A DNA stretch of 64,000 nucleotides, from contig NC_062973.1 in assembly GCF_023078275.1 (NCBI RefSeq), positions 16,258,456-16,322,455 of the forward strand. The letters run 5' to 3'. A program made the translations under genes and the position numbers. Of the stretch, positions 60,400 to 64,000 are shown in pieces. This DNA comes from Leguminivora glycinivorella (Eukaryota; Arthropoda; Insecta; Lepidoptera; Tortricidae). Numbering within the stretch: the first letter of the stretch is position 1; each line of letters begins with the position of its first letter. The notes below the pieces were generated by a model. It saw only the letters and a program-made list of their open reading frames with translations. It searched no databases and was not told where the DNA came from.

Positions 60400-62580
60400 A
60401 AATTGAGAGGAGACTTTCCATTTTATCATTTTCGCCCCTGTTGTGTCACAGATATTTAAAATCCACAGATTCATTTTGTCATTATAAATTAACTCCTTTA
60501 AGTATACATATAATGCTCTCGGTTACTGATGTGTCGACGGAAATTTTCACATTGGAAAACTTCGGAAACTTTCCATACTTTGTATGGATGGAAACTTTCC
60601 ATTTCATAAATTTAAATTCCCTTTATTTTTCGTGAAAGTTTCGTTGAATTTTTTAAGTTTAAGATTTTTTTGGAAAGTTTCCGCAACTTGCACATCACTA
60701 CTCTCGGTACCTAGTAGTGCCTACTCTACTGATCGTTCTATGCTGCTTTAGAGTATCCTATTTTTTACTTCATTATTTATCTCCCTGTGTGTTCCTACTA
60801 AAGTAGATTGGTATTATATTTTTGTCACATAATTCCGTCAGCAAATTTCATCAGGAGCATTTTTAACCAGATTTTCCATGCCAGTAGAGTTGAATGTGAA
60901 CAGGTAATACAATTTCATGGGTACCGTTTAATCACGCATTCAGCAAACTGCGTCAACCGCACGGATATTACCTGGTTATCGTGCCAAATATCGTCTGTTT
61001 TAATCGTATGTTACGTTAGATTATTACCACATATGCTATTTTGTATAACGTAATTACTGGTCACCTGATTTTATGCATGAAGCGAACGCGCACAGTGCAG
61101 ATTATCTCTAAGTGGATTTCGTAACAAATTTCGCTTTTCGCCATAACAAATTAAGTGGATCAAACGAGTAATATAGTTTACTATGCTCCATTCTACACCT
61201 GTTATATACAGTCAAGTATAAAATGTACTGGTTGATATGATAGGCGAGTAGCTATACCTACCATGGGTTGTAATTTAAGAATGTATATTAGTCCATATTT
61301 TCTTCACTAGAATGACAAGGTCGAAAATATTTTAATTTTACAAACATTTTTTTAAATCAGAAACAGTAATACAAGATACCTACAATACAAGGATTTTCCC
61401 GTATATAGCGAAAATGGGTTGTAGTGTAGTGGCAGAACGCTAACGTGTCGTGATAAGCATTGATAGGGTTATAGGTAGCTATGCGAACAATTTCATCAGT
61501 ACTAAAAAACTCACATTTGAAGTGGTAGAACCTCCGAAAACGTCTAGTATTCATGATACAACTTTAAATACCTAGCTCGCACACTAAAACTTTCATTTGT
61601 CATTAATGTCAACTTCGGTGATCAACAGTCAACAGTGGCGGTAAAATGTATTTCCAAAAATATTTAATTCTCTTTGTCCCGCAATTCCGAAAGCTCATAC
61701 GCATAAAGGTAAAATGATTACCTGTTTGACTCGTGAAGCTTGCAAATTGGCACGGATCAATTTCAAAGTAGCATCATGTGTTATTGAATCTCTAGTTCCC
61801 GGAATAACACCCGATGCAATTGTGAGCACACTCTGAACTTGTTACGCGCAAACGTTTAAACTTTAACTCGATATAGGAACGAACAGAAGTTGCCCGAGCT
61901 CGTTTTACTGAATGTTTCTTTTCTGACGATTTTTTCCAATAAGTCACGCGAGCACTGGCGAGAAAAAAAGTAAAAAGGCGCTCCCTGATTTGATATAGTT
62001 ATCTCGGGTTTCTAGCTCAGTTATAACAGTTTAGTTTACGTGGTTGAGAATGCGATCTAAAGGCATAGTCACTTAGCTACGTAAATATAAACGAGTGTCA
62101 TTCTTCTTCTTTACTCGCGATGGCGGAGAGAAAAGGATGACAAACGAGACGAAAGAATAATGGAAAGTAAATGAAAACAGCAAAATCACTTTTGTCAACC
62201 GCTTTCCTCCTTCATTGTCGTCATTCAAAAATGTTTAAAAAACTCCGTAAGTACACAACGAGGCAAAGTTATAATAACCTTCTTGCGAATTCACCGCATG
62301 AATTTATTCTAGGCGTTTTTTGAAAAGTTTCTCGAGGAAGAAGTTTCTACTTATTATAAATGGAGCCACGCGCAGAGCCCCCCTCTAAGCCAAAATTAAA
62401 AAGCAATAAACATCACACATAATTATTTAACAATTCTAAAATGATACAAAGAATCAACGAACAATAATAAAAGTAATCCTATGATTGTCTAATTTTGTAG
62501 GTACTTAATTTACCTAATTATTTTGATTCATCGTTAATTAGTATTAAAGAGCATTTTCAGAATTTGGGACACGCCAATTA
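60400..62580. other. intergenic, no gene confirmed
   Basis: AT-rich. Two small open stretches on + (ATG at 61648, 21 codons ending at a GTAAAA donor-like site, and ATG at 61712, 41 codons) have no recognisable homology. Confidence 0.35.
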
Positions 62581-62586
62581 GCGTAA

Positions 62587-62718
62587 GTGCGTTTTCACAT
62601 TATCCGATCCGATATCGGATGTCGGACCGATATCCCATACATTACAGGCGCCATCTTGGATTTTTCTATTGAAGTCCTTCCGACATCCGATATCGGATCG
62701 GATAATGTGAAAACGGTC
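62587..62718. mobile_element. Harbinger-like MITE, copy 3 (TSD TAA)
   Basis: Same termini as the copies at 8576 and 19166, with the right end slightly decayed (ACGGTC for GCGCAC-type). Flanked by TAA at 62584-62586 and 62719-62721. Confidence 0.8.
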
Positions 62719-62721
62719 TAA

Positions 62722-64000
62722 GTTGTTAACAAAAATTAACTCACTGTCAGTTTTGTAACGATAATTAAGCATGTAATTTCAATTCAAATATTATTTTTGT
62801 GTTAATTACATAAATTTTAAGCGATAATCTGCATTCAGAATGCGAAAAAAGTAAATTTTTAGACAGATTTTATGCTTAATTGTCGTCACAAAACTGACAG
62901 CGAGTTAATTTTTGTTAACAATTTACGCTAATTAGTAAGGCGGCGGAATTGAAAAAAGTCGTCTAGTTTTAAAGTTGATGTGACTGGAGAGTATACTGCT
63001 GACAAGTGGTATCGTTGTGATCGGTAGACTTTACTGAGTACGAAATAATGACTTGTCACATTCTCAGACTGTGGGGGGGTTAACTATGACGTCACAAAGA
63101 TCGCGGTCCCGGGTTTCAATTTTTTGCCAATTTGTCTAGAACCCCTTATCCAATTTTGAAAAATGAGGTGTCGATTGAAAGCGTATAACATGCTGATTAA
63201 GATTTGTTATAAGTGAAAAGTATAGTTTTGTTATTTATTTTTTAATTAACAATAATGCAAAAAATACTTTTTTTTACTCTCTTTTTTTATTTTTGTGACT
63301 CAAAAAGGCAATGAAAACGGCCACTTAGCTAAAAAATATGTTATATAAATCATTTAGCTACATTATTAAGCTATCTGTTGCTTTTGAAATTTCTACGATC
63401 GGATAATAAATAAGCAAACTACAAGCACATACCTGTAGGCGGGGAGTACCGCTTGACACGCGTTCCCATACATTCGGCGTCTACCAAATTACACCTCGCG
63501 CAAAATTCGTTTCAAGCAGATATACCTCTAATCTTATTCATCGTAACCTATCAATATTTGTATCATTTGAAAGTACAATTAAAGTCCTCTAAGAAACAAT
63601 ATCAACCATTTTCTTAAAATCAATAATCGCCAGTCTACGGTGGTTACAAAGAAAAAAGCGGGGATTCAATTTGACTGGTTCCCTAGGTTTGATACCCTAG
63701 ACGAGTTTAAAAGGGGAGGTAAAGGTGACAAATATGGGTCGTTCTCTGGCCTGAAAGCTACACAGAGGGCCAGGGGAAGAAAAACTAGGGTTTAAGTTAT
63801 TTTTTCTTTTATTTGTTGATTTTATTGTGTTTAATTTTTTGTAATTTTATCAAGAATACACGCTGGTTTCTTTTTGTGAAAATGCCCTTTTTTATGAGAA
63901 AATCGATGAATTTCATGGCATTTTCCGATAGAGACTAAAATTAACTTTCAAATAAGGCCACATAGTCATACTTTTACTTATATAATATTAAGGGAAATAG
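62722..64000. other. intergenic, window end
   Basis: AT-rich with a few repeat-like pieces. 'AGTTAATTTTTGTTAACAA' (62902) inversely matches 'TTGTTAACAAAAATTAACT' (62724), which suggests a foldback of about 200 bp around 62720-62935. No coding sequence was recognised. Confidence 0.35.

Overview
The window looks like nuclear DNA of a moth or butterfly (Lepidoptera). It is AT-rich and intron-rich with GT-AG splice sites, and full of interspersed repeats of types common in lepidopteran genomes: RTE-like and jockey/CR1-like LINE fragments, tRNA-headed SINEs, many foldback MITEs, and the 'CCGCGGCTTCGC' family. No bacterial genes, operons or CRISPR arrays were seen. The order is an inference from repeat style and from the main gene.

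One gene dominates. I could join 22 coding exons by eye on the + strand, from an ATG at 11246 to a TAA at 49959. All splice phases agree, giving a 1281-residue protein. It is the replication-fork/clock protein Timeless in its ancestral form (timeout, tim2). It has the conserved N-terminal helical-repeat domain (exons 1-8), an acidic linker (exons 11-13), the C-terminal Timeless domain with Myb-like segments (exons 14-17), and lysine-rich and acidic tails. The introns are packed with transposons. At least four exons (9, 17, 18, 20) are followed by partial, decayed copies of themselves. Exon 20 has four downstream copies arranged as two dimers. One copy keeps an open frame with an acceptor, a donor and the right phases to act as a mutually exclusive exon. 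Another runs into an inserted repeat that supplies a stop and an AATAAA.

Upstream and divergent is a second, small gene on the minus strand. Its coding exons are 5461-5410, 4288-4241 and 3726-3581, with a probable non-coding first exon ending at 8343. It encodes an 81-residue protein with no signal peptide and two glycine-zipper helices. In the second helix, glycine recurs every fourth residue seven times. I do not recognise the family; this is the best candidate here for something undescribed.

Layout: 1-3.4 kb LINE and repeat debris; 3.5-8.5 kb the minus-strand glycine-zipper gene with a SINE, repeats and a frameshifted acidic coding remnant in its introns; 8.5-11 kb MITEs, ending with a CpG-rich three-copy foldback cluster 200 bp before the timeout ATG; 11.2-50.2 kb timeout; 50.2-64 kb gene-poor DNA with a LINE remnant, three hAT-like elements with 8-bp target duplications and scattered repeats. 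Two inverted repeat pairs (introns 2/17 and introns 5/13) bracket large parts of timeout and could pair in the pre-mRNA.

All calls are by eye. No alignments, splice predictors or database searches were run.
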